A DNA stretch of 64,000 nt from Siphonodentalium dalli (lineage: Eukaryota > Mollusca > Scaphopoda > Gadilida > Siphonodentaliidae), in NCBI GenBank assembly GCA_032622095.1, contig CP136063.1, positions 177,981,956 through 178,045,955 on the forward strand. Direction: 5' to 3'. Below the pieces are notes generated by a model that was not told the origin of the DNA, did not search any database, and saw only the letters and a list, made by a program, of their open reading frames with translations. Position 1 is the first letter of the stretch, and each line of letters begins with the position of its first letter. Below are positions 34,901 to 42,400 of the stretch, in pieces. A program made the position numbers and the translations under genes.

Positions 34901-35609
34901 TTCAGTTGCATGTCCCTATGTTGTGCCATACATTTGCAATATATGCCGCACAATATCTGTATATACCGTTATGAATAGTTACCAGTATCGCTCACAAACC
35001 GCTAGTGCAGTAGTGGTATGTAATTCTAAATGCTTGATATAGGTACACCATTCTAACGCCCCCTACCAGTTTAGCATCGGGAAGAAGTAAACGAGTGTTT
35101 GGGATGAATTTGATCTTTATTTTATAAGTTAGTTAATGAATGCATTTGCAGAAAATAGTCCCCAGAATAATTACTGACATCGACCACCCTAGTAAGTTTT
35201 CACACAAAATCAGAATTGCCGTGTCGACAAAAGGCAACACTTTGTCAGAAAACAATTAACGGCTTTGATTATTATAATTTATAGTTTGAATTGGTTGAGC
35301 CTGAGGGTGGCCAGAGAATATGGTAGCCTAATTTTGATGCGCAAATTAGCGCTTCTAGTTTATTAATATTATCGAAAAACAGCCGGTTTGAGAGTATAAT
35401 ATATAGCTGAATACAGCTAGGTTAGCTGAATACAGCTATTGTAGTTTGTAGCTGTATTCTTCTGAATTTCTCACATTTGCCAGACCTGAATATATCTTCA
35501 CGTTTTTATTGATAAAATTTGATAGAATTGTGACCAAGACAAGGGAAAAATAGTCACCATCCTTCTTCTTTTTCTTGCCCTTCTTTCCTTTCTTCTTTTT
35601 AGGCGGCAT
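13867..35609 (-). CDS. DRC12: DRC12 / CCDC153, ciliary nexin-dynein regulatory complex subunit (six exons, complete)
   Basis: Coding exons on the minus strand, in order: 35609-35558, 24095-24024, 21151-21032, 20114-20022, 18774-18644, 13995-13867. All introns are GT-AG and the phases join (1,1,1,1,0) to give 198 residues, against about 210 in human CCDC153. The N-terminus is a Lys-rich MPPKKKKGKKGKK segment, as in the family. The rest is one long coiled coil, with MTRQYKTMQTDM matching the human [12 protein letters not shown] region, and a C-terminus FGLNPLDI matching FGLTPPG. The family forms part of the nexin-dynein regulatory complex that links doublet microtubules in motile cilia. The gene is divergent to TMEM245, with 373 bp between start codons. 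Introns are large (up to 11.5 kb) and filled with transposons. Exon 5 ends in a repeated splice donor. Identification is by remembered family sequence, not a search. Confidence 0.93.
14019..14416. mobile_element. short MITE, deletion derivative of 30116-33667
   Basis: The left end is AGGCCAAAAAAATATATACC then TGTGTTTCTGGTGAC and GGGGCGGGCGGG. The right end is the inverse: GGGGCGGGTGGGTCACCAAA, then AACACAGG and TTTTGGGC. Both subterminal regions match the two ends of the 3.5-kb element at 30116-33667, so this copy has lost the middle. The left TA flank is kept; the right flank has changed. It lies against the 3' splice site of DRC12 exon 6. Confidence 0.8.
14545..14920. repeat. fold-back repeat (CTCATTCTGC family), copy 2
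   Basis: The left side reads AATAGTGTGTCAGATATTTG then CAGAATGAGGTCCCCAGAGG. The right side returns with GCAAATATCAGACACACTAT at about 14877-14896. Internal blocks (GGGCTAGCATCACCAAATTC; TTAGTCACCTTGATTATGCA) match copies at 11688, 23576 and 62126. It lies within DRC12 intron 5. Confidence 0.8.
15240..15589. repeat. older repeat, left part, split by the hAT insertion
   Basis: CATTGATAATTGTTCGAAGTAACCC and TGATAATTGTTTGAAATAAC units are present here. The same repeat resumes after the hAT element (18184-18330: GATAATTGTTCGAAATAA and CTAAATGCCAAAAAATGACA). The transposon therefore landed in a pre-existing repeat. Confidence 0.65.
16115..17085 (+). pseudogene. hAT transposase (DUF4371 / ZMYM-like) pseudogene
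   Basis: The reading starts around TLKTLLRQGMPIRG, a recurrent N-terminal sequence in DUF4371 hAT transposases. It continues with FSVLADESSDVS (the conserved Asp-Glu block) and CDDDYQVTDDFVGLYEW, CFDGAVAMKS and YVHCLAHCNELIVKDA. It then passes into RSFWDIFRLTVSKRL. The frame shifts near 16425 and again near 16740-16780, with stops after. The C-terminal dimerisation part is barely readable, so the protein is not functional. The family normally catalyses cut-and-paste transposition. Flanking TIRs and the target duplication confirm the context. Confidence 0.9.
17402..17475. mobile_element. terminal stub of another hAT-type element
   Basis: AACGATTAATCGACTAACCG, then GTCGATTAGTCGATTATG and CGTGGCAACCCTA, is the TCGATTAATCG-rich terminus common to many animal hAT elements. 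A related terminus begins at about 59973. Only about 75 bp is present, nested in the larger hAT element. Confidence 0.55.
18421..18684 (-). repeat. 57-bp tandem repeat that duplicates the DRC12 exon 5 donor
   Basis: About 4.5 copies of a 57-bp unit containing ATGGAATCGTAAGCTATTTC, CATGCTGTTAATTTTAT and CTCCACTTACATTTAGT. On the minus strand each unit contains the end of exon 5 and its donor. Donors read GTAAGT at 18643, 18586 and 18472; the copy at 18529 reads ATAAGT and is dead. 57 is divisible by 3, and the unit stays open into the third copy, where AGTAAATAA stops it. Confidence 0.92.
18644..18774 (-). CDS. DRC12: DRC12 exon 5, with repeated donor
   Basis: The 131-bp exon lies after acceptor TTTTCCAG and ends phase 0 at donor GTAAGTGGAG. 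It encodes YTEAELKKTKEEKERMEKEK and then DDEIEMLKHKINSMEIAYDS. The last 57 bp, including the donor, are tandemly repeated downstream. Using the next donor (after 18587) would add 19 residues in frame. The third copy has lost the GT and runs into a stop. Confidence 0.92.
18797..19008. mobile_element. piggyBac-like double-hairpin MITE, left end eroded
   Basis: AACTTCCTGTAATTTTGCAA, CTGTGCCAAAACATTCTCTT, then GCATTCTCTTATATATGTGA facing TATATAAGAGAATGTACTGG, and a right end CTATCATGAAAGG followed by TTTAA. This matches the family at 21644, 23245 and 42495. The left TIR merges with sequence only about 20 bp from the acceptor of DRC12 exon 5. Confidence 0.75.
19163..19392. mobile_element. TA-flanked palindromic MITE, copy 1
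   Basis: TA|CAGTAATGCCCTAAACAATC at the left faces GATTATTTAGGGCATTACTG|TA at the right. The arms pair over roughly 100 bp (CCACAGCAGAATTATGGGTA and its inverse). The centre holds a second palindrome, GAAAGCTCAGTGAGAGCTTTC. TA target duplication and a CAGT start fit Tc1/mariner-type MITEs. DRC12 intron 4. Confidence 0.88.
20022..20114 (-). CDS. DRC12: DRC12 exon 4
   Basis: The 93-bp exon lies between acceptor TCTCTACAG and donor GTGAGTTA, phase 1 to 1. It encodes MTRQYKTMQTDMMLRTHHLE then QDLLCTKQKL, the best conserved part of the family (human [20 protein letters not shown]). Confidence 0.94.
20233..20385. mobile_element. TA-flanked palindromic MITE, copy 2
   Basis: A shorter relative of 19163-19392 with the same TIR (CAGTAATGCTATAAATAATC facing GATTATTTTGAGCATTACTG) between TA dinucleotides. 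The arms meet at GGCTTGTTGCCATATTTCC. It lies in DRC12 intron 3, about 120 bp upstream of exon 4 in transcript order. Confidence 0.87.
20590..20930. repeat. two degenerate CATAACTC-family units
   Basis: GGGCCATAACTCTGGTGAAA (about 20633) and GGCCATAACTTTGGTGGAAA (about 20787), each followed by a CATACCAAATTT(A/C)ATT box and a TTATCCGG/TTATCATCCAGAAACC box. Same style as 6530-7800. Confidence 0.75.
21032..21151 (-). CDS. DRC12: DRC12 exon 3
   Basis: The 120-bp exon lies between acceptor CTCCACAG and donor GTGAGTAT, phase 1 to 1. It encodes TRKEFTRRAQSAHVDIKKKM and then THLEVEYDENK, which aligns with the human RRDEARRAKASEDQL region. Heptad-like hydrophobic spacing is kept. Confidence 0.92.
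21644..21906. mobile_element. piggyBac-like double-hairpin MITE with intact TTAA flanks
   Basis: TTAA (21640-21643) then CCCTTTCATGACGGGAGC; right end GGTCATATAGAAGGG then TTAA (21907-21910). TTAA duplication and a CCCTTT terminus match piggyBac. The interior has two near-perfect hairpins built on TGCATTCTCTTATATATG and its inverse. DRC12 intron 2. Confidence 0.88.
21911..23240. other. DRC12 intron 2 sequence, nothing recognised
   Basis: AT-rich intron sequence without clear repeat arms or exons. The frame at 22358-22579 resembles no known protein. A TATTGCACTTGT word at about 22750 resembles a miR-92 seed region but lacks a hairpin. Confidence 0.45.
23245..23519. mobile_element. piggyBac-like double-hairpin MITE
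   Basis: TTAA (23241-23244) then CCCTTCCATGACTGGAGC; right end TCCCATCATGAAAGGG then TTAT, one base off TTAA. The second hairpin is GCATTCTCTTGTATATGCGA facing TCGCATATATAAGAGAATGC. Same family as 21644 and 42495. Confidence 0.86.
23576..24000. repeat. fold-back repeat (CTCATTCTGC family), copy 3
   Basis: GATATAGTGTGTCTGACATT then TGCAGAATGAGGTCACCAAA at the left. At the right, CAAATGTCAGACACAATATA at about 23967-23986. It ends about 25 bp short of DRC12 exon 2. Confidence 0.8.
24024..24095 (-). CDS. DRC12: DRC12 exon 2
   Basis: The 72-bp exon lies between acceptor TTTAACAG and donor GTAAGTAA, phase 1 to 1. It encodes LELEDNYKKTMGEIEALKDQ, the start of the coiled coil. The number of residues from the basic start to MTRQ (about 64) equals the human spacing (about 63), so no exon appears to be missing in the 11.5-kb intron 1. 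Confidence 0.9.
27140..27940. repeat. tandem repeat, five ~158-bp units in the loop of fold-back A
   Basis: Units share GAAAAATGACTAATTAAGGG, CCATAACTCTATCAAATTTT, CGGACCAGGCCGGTTTTC, GAACTCGTCCGAGATATTCT and GTTGAAGTTATCGCGCTAAC. The unit length and CATAACTC core resemble the other arrays in the window, though the sequences are otherwise different. Confidence 0.88.
28930..29103. mobile_element. nested 174-bp TA-flanked MITE
   Basis: TA|CTCTCAGGTGCCTAATAATC faces ACTATTATTTGGCACCTGAG AG|TA. The sequence is absent from the matching place in the left arm of fold-back A, so it inserted after the inverted repeat formed. Confidence 0.85.
29784..30115. other. intron sequence, nothing recognised
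   Basis: About 330 bp between the truncated end of fold-back A and the next element. No arms, exons or RNA signals are apparent. Confidence 0.45.
31142..31896. mobile_element. hAT-like MITE, 7/8 target duplication
   Basis: Left end AGGGGCACCGGAAGG; right end the inverse of AGGGTGCCGGATCTACCCCG. Flanks TACAGTAC (31134-31141) and TGCAGTAC (31897-31904) match at seven of eight bases. TTGCCCCGACCATA occurs near both ends. Interior GC-rich hairpins (GAGAGGGGTGTCCCCTCTCG) but no transposase. Confidence 0.75.
32138..32606. mobile_element. TTAA-flanked fold-back MITE, copy 1
   Basis: TTAA|AGGTACTCAACCCG faces CGGGTTGAGTACCT|TTAA. Inner arms pair as well: GATTCGAGTCGAGGAAGTCA against GGGTTCCTCGACTCGAATC. 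A second, more decayed copy is at 55592-56043. Confidence 0.87.
33686..34056. mobile_element. TA-flanked fold-back MITE
   Basis: TA|GGGCGTTCTCTAG faces GTTGCATAACGCCC|TA. An inner arm CCAATAACGGCCCTCCAGGA pairs with TCCTGTCAGGCCGTTATTG. Length 371 bp. Confidence 0.65.
34279..35488. mobile_element. 1.2-kb element with ~290-bp inverted arms beside DRC12 exon 1
   Basis: CAGGTCTGGCAAATGTGAGA at 34279 faces the same words inverted, ending CATTTGCCAGACCTG at 35488. Further matching blocks are AGCGCTAATTTGCGCATC and GTTGCCTTTTGTCGGCACGG with their inverses. AATAT flanks both ends (34274-34278 and 35489-35493), a possible 5-bp duplication. It ends about 70 bp inside DRC12 intron 1 from the exon 1 donor. 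Confidence 0.82.
35558..35609 (-). CDS. DRC12: DRC12 exon 1 (start codon, Lys-rich N-terminus)
   Basis: ATG at 35609-35607 with A at -3 opens MPPKKKKGKKGKKKKKD, then one base G before the donor GTGACTATT. The short basic start is typical of CCDC153. It stops at a phase-1 donor that joins exon 2. A 1.2-kb inverted-repeat element ends only about 70 bp inside intron 1. Confidence 0.9.
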
Positions 35610-35982
35610 AGTTGCGATAGTTTGCTTATTTTAAGTGAAATGAGATGGAAATTGAGCGAGCAAGAACTTCTTGTTGCTACAACAATCTTCCAGCAAAGAG
35701 CTAGATGGTACACTAAATCTGATTGGTTGAAAAGGAATTAACCCATGTCTTGCCGCCAAAAAATCTGATAAATATATTTTTTTAAAACGTAGGTTATAGT
35801 TGCAATTATACAAAATATAAAACTATTAAACTTTTTCAACAAATTCCAGGCAATTTTTATACTGAAAATGGTCGTGAATAATGGGAAAATAAATATGTCA
35901 TTCCGTAGTCAAGTCACGCATTTTATGTATAGCGCACCTGTCGGGCTTGTCTGGAAATTCCATACAGGTCAAGGTCGTCGAG
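35610..35982. promoter_or_regulatory. shared head-to-head promoter region of DRC12 and TMEM245
   Basis: The 373 bp between the two divergent start codons must hold at least one 5' UTR and core promoter for each gene. Visible words are ATTGG (inverted CCAAT, 35722-35726) and an imperfect X-box (35673-35683); there is no TATA box at an obvious place. The middle is AT-rich and not a CpG island. Promoter function is inferred from position. Confidence 0.6.
35673..35683 (-). promoter_or_regulatory. imperfect RFX X-box candidate
   Basis: On the minus strand it reads GTTGTAGCAAC, an inverted repeat close to the RFX consensus (GTTGCCATGGCAAC) but one base short in the middle. It lies 64 bp upstream of the DRC12 ATG, where X-boxes of cilium genes are usually found. 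The mismatch keeps this tentative. Confidence 0.35.
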
Positions 35983-36492
35983 ATGGCTTCCACAACATCT
36001 GAAGCCTATCGCTCCCCATTTAGTAGTGTTTTGCAATATATTCCGCAAGACGAAAAGCCACTGAAACAGGCGTTTTATAACACTGCCGCTACAATCTTAA
36101 TTCTGCTTGTGGGAGCTGCCCTGGTTGCAGTTTATTTTATCTTGGAAGCGTTTATAGTTCCTCTGCTCTGGGCAGTTCTTTGTGGGTCGTTTCTGTTTCC
36201 ATTCAAAAGAAGCTTGACCAATGGCTTGCGTGGTTGGTTGACTGGCTTACACTCGTCTGGAACACCTTTCGTAGCAGGACTTGTAGCGCTACCTCTACAA
36301 GTTGTGAATAACTCATCACAGTATATATGCATTTCAATAATATCTCATTACAAGCTAATTCTAGGTTTTGTACTCAGTGTTTCGGGATTGTATATTCTTA
36401 TTGAGTTCGGCCCTTTATGGAAGATATATCTGGTGCACAAGTTCATTTTCTCCATTGTGAATGACATTTTGGGACTGTTCAGCTCATTTTGG
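35983..36492 (+). CDS. TMEM245: TMEM245 exon 1
   Basis: It encodes residues 1-170, from MASTTSEAYRSPFSSVLQYI to DILGLFSSFW. It includes the conserved YNTAATILILL and FILEAFIVPLLWAVLCGSF membrane hairpin and the FPFKRSLT basic turn. Donor GTAAGAAT, phase 0. The next family residues (IWTLV) are found at the start of exon 2. Confidence 0.95.
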
Positions 36493-39400
36493 GTAAGAAT
36501 AACTGAGTAACTAACTAAGTTCAATAACTTAATAGTATTTACTTTAGAAGCTTATAAATATAAGATATTGTTCATATTTTCATACATTGTAAATGTTTTT
36601 TCGCAATCTTGGGACAAGATGGGCTTGCATGGTATTGGTAGATCAAGGGAATAGAACGAGTCAGCCCCAAGAAGCTTGGTCTGTAGTAGTTCTTACCTGA
36701 GTGTAGATGGCTACCAGCATTCTGCAAAAGTTGTCATGTTGACCTACATGTCAGTTGCAGACGTGTTGGAGACAAACTCACTTGTCCATAAATAAATATA
36801 GTTATTAACAGGCATATCCGTACTGTTAAAATTAGTTCACATTATTTTATATTTTGCCCTTAATAGATACGCAAAGTTTCTATTCATTGACCATCATTAC
36901 ATAATATAGTTCTCTCCCTTGCATAATTTTTCAACCAACCTGGGGCATACTCTTGGGCTCCAAATAAACATGCATGCACATTTATTATTTTCTTGGGAAA
37001 TTTCCCCCTGCACAGTGCTTATTTGGGTCTGCACGTTTATGAATTTTAAGGCTATGAAAATTTAAATCAGCACAAACTCAAGATTTCAACTTGAATTTTG
37101 ATATCAAACTGATGAGTTTATAACCTTATGCATGAACATATTCAAGCATATGGCATAAATGTGAACATTTAAATATTGAATAAAACACCACATGACACAT
37201 ATTATGTTGATTCCTATACTTGAACTACTATAAAAATAATTTGTTTAAAGATAGTTAATTTGATGTTTTGCTCAGAGTCCCCCATAACTCCACCACAATG
37301 ACCGTCTCAATACCGCTGTGGATACAGTATACTACCAGTAATACTGCGGTCATTACCAGGGTATTACCCCGTTTTTTAATTACTTTGAGGATAGCTGTAA
37401 CTGTTTTACTGGTACATGTATATGAAACCACAGAAATGGCATCTCCTGAACATTATTAAAATCTGGTTACAGCAATTTAATTGGCTGGCTAATTTTGAAT
37501 CACAGAAACTCATTTTATTTATAAGTGCAAAGAGGTCAGCCGCATCTTATGTTTATGTTAACCTCTTGTGATATATTATACTGGTATATGTTAACCTAGA
37601 CCCCGAAGCCACGACAAATAGTTTTCGCGGCTGGCTCAACCAATTTCGTGGCTGGTTAGCTGGCTAAGCCGGCTCAGTCACGACGTTCGCGGCTGACGAA
37701 ATATGGTGGCTCAGCAGGCTGAGACGTTATCATTCAGCGTACTAGTATTTTCGTTTTCGAAATTTCCCTAATCCCCAGTTATATAGACCCCGTTTGTTTT
37801 AGCGTTTGTGGTGAACCTGTAGAATCCCAGACCACATGTGCTCTTTTGGTGTTGGGCTTTTCCATTATGGCGAAAATACACAAAGTACTGGAAAGGATGT
37901 ACTGTGTATTTTCCCATGTAATCGACATTGGGACTTCTGTCGACTTCAGACTGCTATTATCACTGACATCTGGCGATATATGCATGCATCATTGAATGAT
38001 GAATCCGATAGTAATGCTATAATATTTCAAACTATATTCTATTCTCTTCTACAGGGTATATGCATATATTGACAAATTCCAGCGATGTCTGAGTCATGTC
38101 GAAATGAACAATTTATACTTTAACCCTTTCAATACTGAATTGATGAAAGCATTCGTTGGAATAGTCTATATATATTCCATGTTGAGAGGTCCGGGTGTTC
38201 TGATGCTGTGTCCATGCGAGTATACCAATATTGGGCAATGCGGTTCAGTTCTTTGCGATTCATAGTGAAGTTGTGCTTGGCACATAAGCCCATGCACGCG
38301 GCTCAGCCATTTCTCAATTCCGGCGGCGGCAATTTTTTCATGAGGCTGGCATTAGAGACAATATGGCTGGCGGCAGCTTATGGCTGGTGGCGGCTTCGGA
38401 CTCTATGTTAACCTGCCCTGTTTTCAGATAGAAGAGAAGTGAACATCGTCTAATGATTGTATTTACCCTGCTGGACAAAACAAGTGTCCACTTAACCGCG
38501 GTGCGGTTAGCGTTGCCACTGCGGCCGAAATGCAACTACACTGCGGCTCCACCGGCTAACAACAGTTGGGCTGCGGTGTACTTGCCATTCGGCCATGGTG
38601 TAGTTGCCGCGGTGTACGTTCATTAAACTGAAAAAAGATGATACAAACCCGAAATCTAACCACGATGTACATGCCATTCGGCCGCGTTGTAGTTGCCTTT
38701 CGGCCATGGTGTACTTGCCGCTCGGCTGCAGTGTACTTGCCGTTCGGCCGCGGTGCTCAACTGCAGTTACAAACTCTGACACCGCGATTGAACGGCAAAT
38801 ACACCGCGGTGCCAATGGACACTTGTTTTGTCCAGCGGGGTATGTGATAGTCATTTAATAGTCATTACACAGTATTATGGTATAGAATGAAGCAATGTTA
38901 AGTCTGAAAGCTTCAAAATTAGCCGGTCAATCAAATTGCCGTATAAACCACATTTTAATATGAGGGGATGCCAACTATATATTTCTGTGGTTTGATACAA
39001 TAAAACAGTTGTCACAGTTATCAATATCGACTTCTTCGAGTTGACAATGCTGGTGTCAATCTTGAAACAATGTGATAATTATCTAAATATTATATACCAT
39101 ATCACGTAAGAACTAAGAAGCAAGCATATTACCCTAACGAAAGCAATTAATTACCAGTCGTTAAACAACTATACATGTACTCATTAATTTGTTCTCACAG
39201 CAAAACAACTCAACTGCATAACCATCCTTGTCATTATAATCTGTACAATCAAAAATAGCTTACATACATGTATGGAATGGGCTCTGATATTGTTCATTTC
39301 ACATAAATCATAACAAACTCAATGATACTAGTACTATTTTAATTAATACTGTTATTTTGTTTATTATTTTGTAATTATTCTTCCCATCTGGGCATCTTGA

Positions 39401-42400
39401 TTTACAATTAAAATCTCTTCTGTTCTATTCTGTGATAATAATTACGGTGTCAAATGTCTCAGGCAAATAACTTATTAGGTTAGGGTGTTCATTTAAGTTG
39501 ATGTGAACATTAAAAAGTCATTATGTTGGGCAATTTAATGGTTTCAATAACATTATTAACAAATAATATTACTTGATCATGATTAGTCCAAGTCTTCTCG
39601 TACTAAAGCCGGCTAAGATATTGGGATGGAGGTGCCGGTCTTTAGTCCGAGTTCGTCCCGTATAGTCTCTTATGACACGACTTACGCCCACGATCTGTGG
39701 CGGGAATCTGTGTTGTATTTTACTCGATTTACCTAATAAATCAATACATGATGCTATATACATCGGAAAGAGAGACATCTTATGGTCATAATGGTGTATA
39801 ATAATCTAACTTTCATGTTACATTACGCATAGAATATTCCGGTTGATTGTCACCAACATCGCTGTTTTTATATTTTGTTTACTTAACTGAAAGCCGAAGT
39901 CAGGTTCCGAAGAATTCCGGCATTGTCCGCTGGGTATTCTAGTTTCCGTTTCTATATATAGCGCGGGGTTTTCCGAACAAAATGGCGAAAACCGATCGCC
40001 CCAAAGTCCAGTTTCCTATGTGCTTTGAGAACAATTCCCGCACTAAAAACTTAATGACATAATGGAGGATCAGAACGGTAGTTTTGTTGACAATTTTCAC
40101 AAGCAACTTGTCAAAATTGGAGCAAATTAGAACTCTTATGTCTGACTTGCCATGCGTGTGATGTGCATTTTGATTTGTGTGTTGATAAAATAATCGGAGA
40201 ACCGAATCACAGTTTCGAAATATAGTTCTTCCGTTTCAGTGGGACTTTTCAAACTTAAGGTTCAAAATGTATACAAATTTTGTTTGATTTTTTGTGTGCA
40301 TAACAAGAGCAATATATTGCCCTGTTCGCTTAGAATATATCTTAATTTCGCGGAAGTCCACCAAATGTGGGTGAAATGTAGCACCATATAAGGCATATTA
40401 TTTATTCTAATGCTCGTTGTGTTTACACTGTTTTAAACTTTGAGAGGGTTATAATTCCCGTAATTTATTTAATGTATTACATTTATATCTCCAATGTTTA
40501 ATTAATCTATTTATTTTTTATTTATTGACACACATAATTACGATTACAATGGAGAATTCATCGTAATTTGCGTTGTTAGTCCAAAATCTACGGAATATTT
40601 TCAACAGAAAATGCCGAACACAGTTCGCGAGGTCAACTGAGTTCGCATACTTTAAAAAAATTGTAAACATTGCGATAAATGTCTCTTTTCGCATTAAATT
40701 ACCGCTTTCAATTCACAACTGATGTGGGTTTCAGATCAAATAGCATGTCTTCTGTTGAAAATATCCGTTTATTGTCGCAATTGTGATATTTTATTTCATA
40801 TAATTGTGGTTTTATTTGAGCGGGTCACTAACGCTTAAGTCGTGTCATAGGAATGCATGGGCCTGGAACTCGGACTAAAGACCGGCACCTCCATCCCAAT
40901 ATCTTAGCCGGCTTTAGTACGAGAAGACTTGGACTAGATCATGATATACATGTAGCACTCTGGTGTGGCAGTTATCAGTGGTGTTGGTAATGCAGATAAA
41001 AATGGTGCCACCATCAATTATTGCAGCCTGAGCCATCACACTTGATGTCATTCTAATGCTGTAGAACTTCAATATTGATGTGTTTACAGAAAAAACATTG
41101 TGGGGTTCCTACTGCAATTACTCTATATCTAAGAGCTACAATGCATATACCGGTACACACTCATCTGACACAGTGGTACAATAAAGGTTCATGGTTAATA
41201 ATAAGGCCGTGGTTAGAGTACCGTATACGGCACTTTAGCCGGATTGCTAAAGTACCATATACGACACTTTAGCCGAACTCTATTCAAACTGCTAAAGTAT
41301 CGTATATGGCACTTTAGCAGTTTTACTAGTGTGCCGTAGACCTATATTTTGATTCACATGCCAAGCAATTATACAGACATAATTGAGTTTTGAATAATGA
41401 TTCTTTAATTCGTATTTTATGAACGTGATGGTCTGGACAGCCCTTGAGCCATGCACAAATCGTTTTGTAATGGTATTTCGTCTATACAGTCTCTTTTGAT
41501 TCCATACTTTACAGTAATACTATAACGAGCCACGTGATTTAGTTTTTGGAAATGAATTATCCTGCGTGGATTCAAATAAATTTAGTTTAAAGCCGTAAAT
41601 CCTCATAGAGCTTTTAGGCTTTACATCAATACATATATAATGATGATTAGAACATAGTAAGAAATATCAATTATGTACAATGAGCTGCTCATCTGGCGAA
41701 GAACTTCCAAATCCCCAATTATCTCGTGTTGTCTGAAAGCGCTCGAATTCCATTGAGCATACATGTGCCCGTGGAATCGGCATTGAATAAATCAGCAATC
41801 GGGTGCCGCTATTGTTGTGACGAACGCTCGCAATTGACGTGACAAATGATGTCATGCAAAAACAACTCATAGATCTACAGTACCGTACTTTAGCAGTTTG
41901 GCTAAAGTACCGTATACGGCACTCTAGCCAGTCCGTAATAATAATAACTCAACCTGCCCTGCTACTCAATAATGATGTAGTCATGTCCCTTTGATTGATG
42001 TTAAGATGTCTGATTAGTTATAACCAACCAAATTGGTTATTCCAGCTTGTATGCCAGTAATGGGAGACGTGAGTCTTTATTCAATGGTGAAAGATTTTCC
42101 CAAATGCACTGATTACTTGTCAACAAGAGGAAAAAATATACAAGAAGACAACTGATATACATGTATTATCAGGTACATTTTCTTGAAATGTATTCATATT
42201 TAAAATATTTTTCAGAAATTTCAAGCATTGAACATGGTTATAATTGTTTTCTTGCAGATCTGGACATTAGTTTTAGCTTATTTGGTAGTGGTTGCATTTT
42301 ATTGGAAAGACGAATCAAAAAATCTCTTGAAGACCTTGTCCGTTCCAGTATGGATATTAGTTGTTCTCCATCTATCTAGCATTGCTGGCTTCCTACGAGT

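Noticed and set aside
38507-38858. Arg/Ser-rich frames of up to 115 codons on both strands.
   Set aside because: They are translations of the 22-bp GC-rich tandem repeat in the TA-flanked element.
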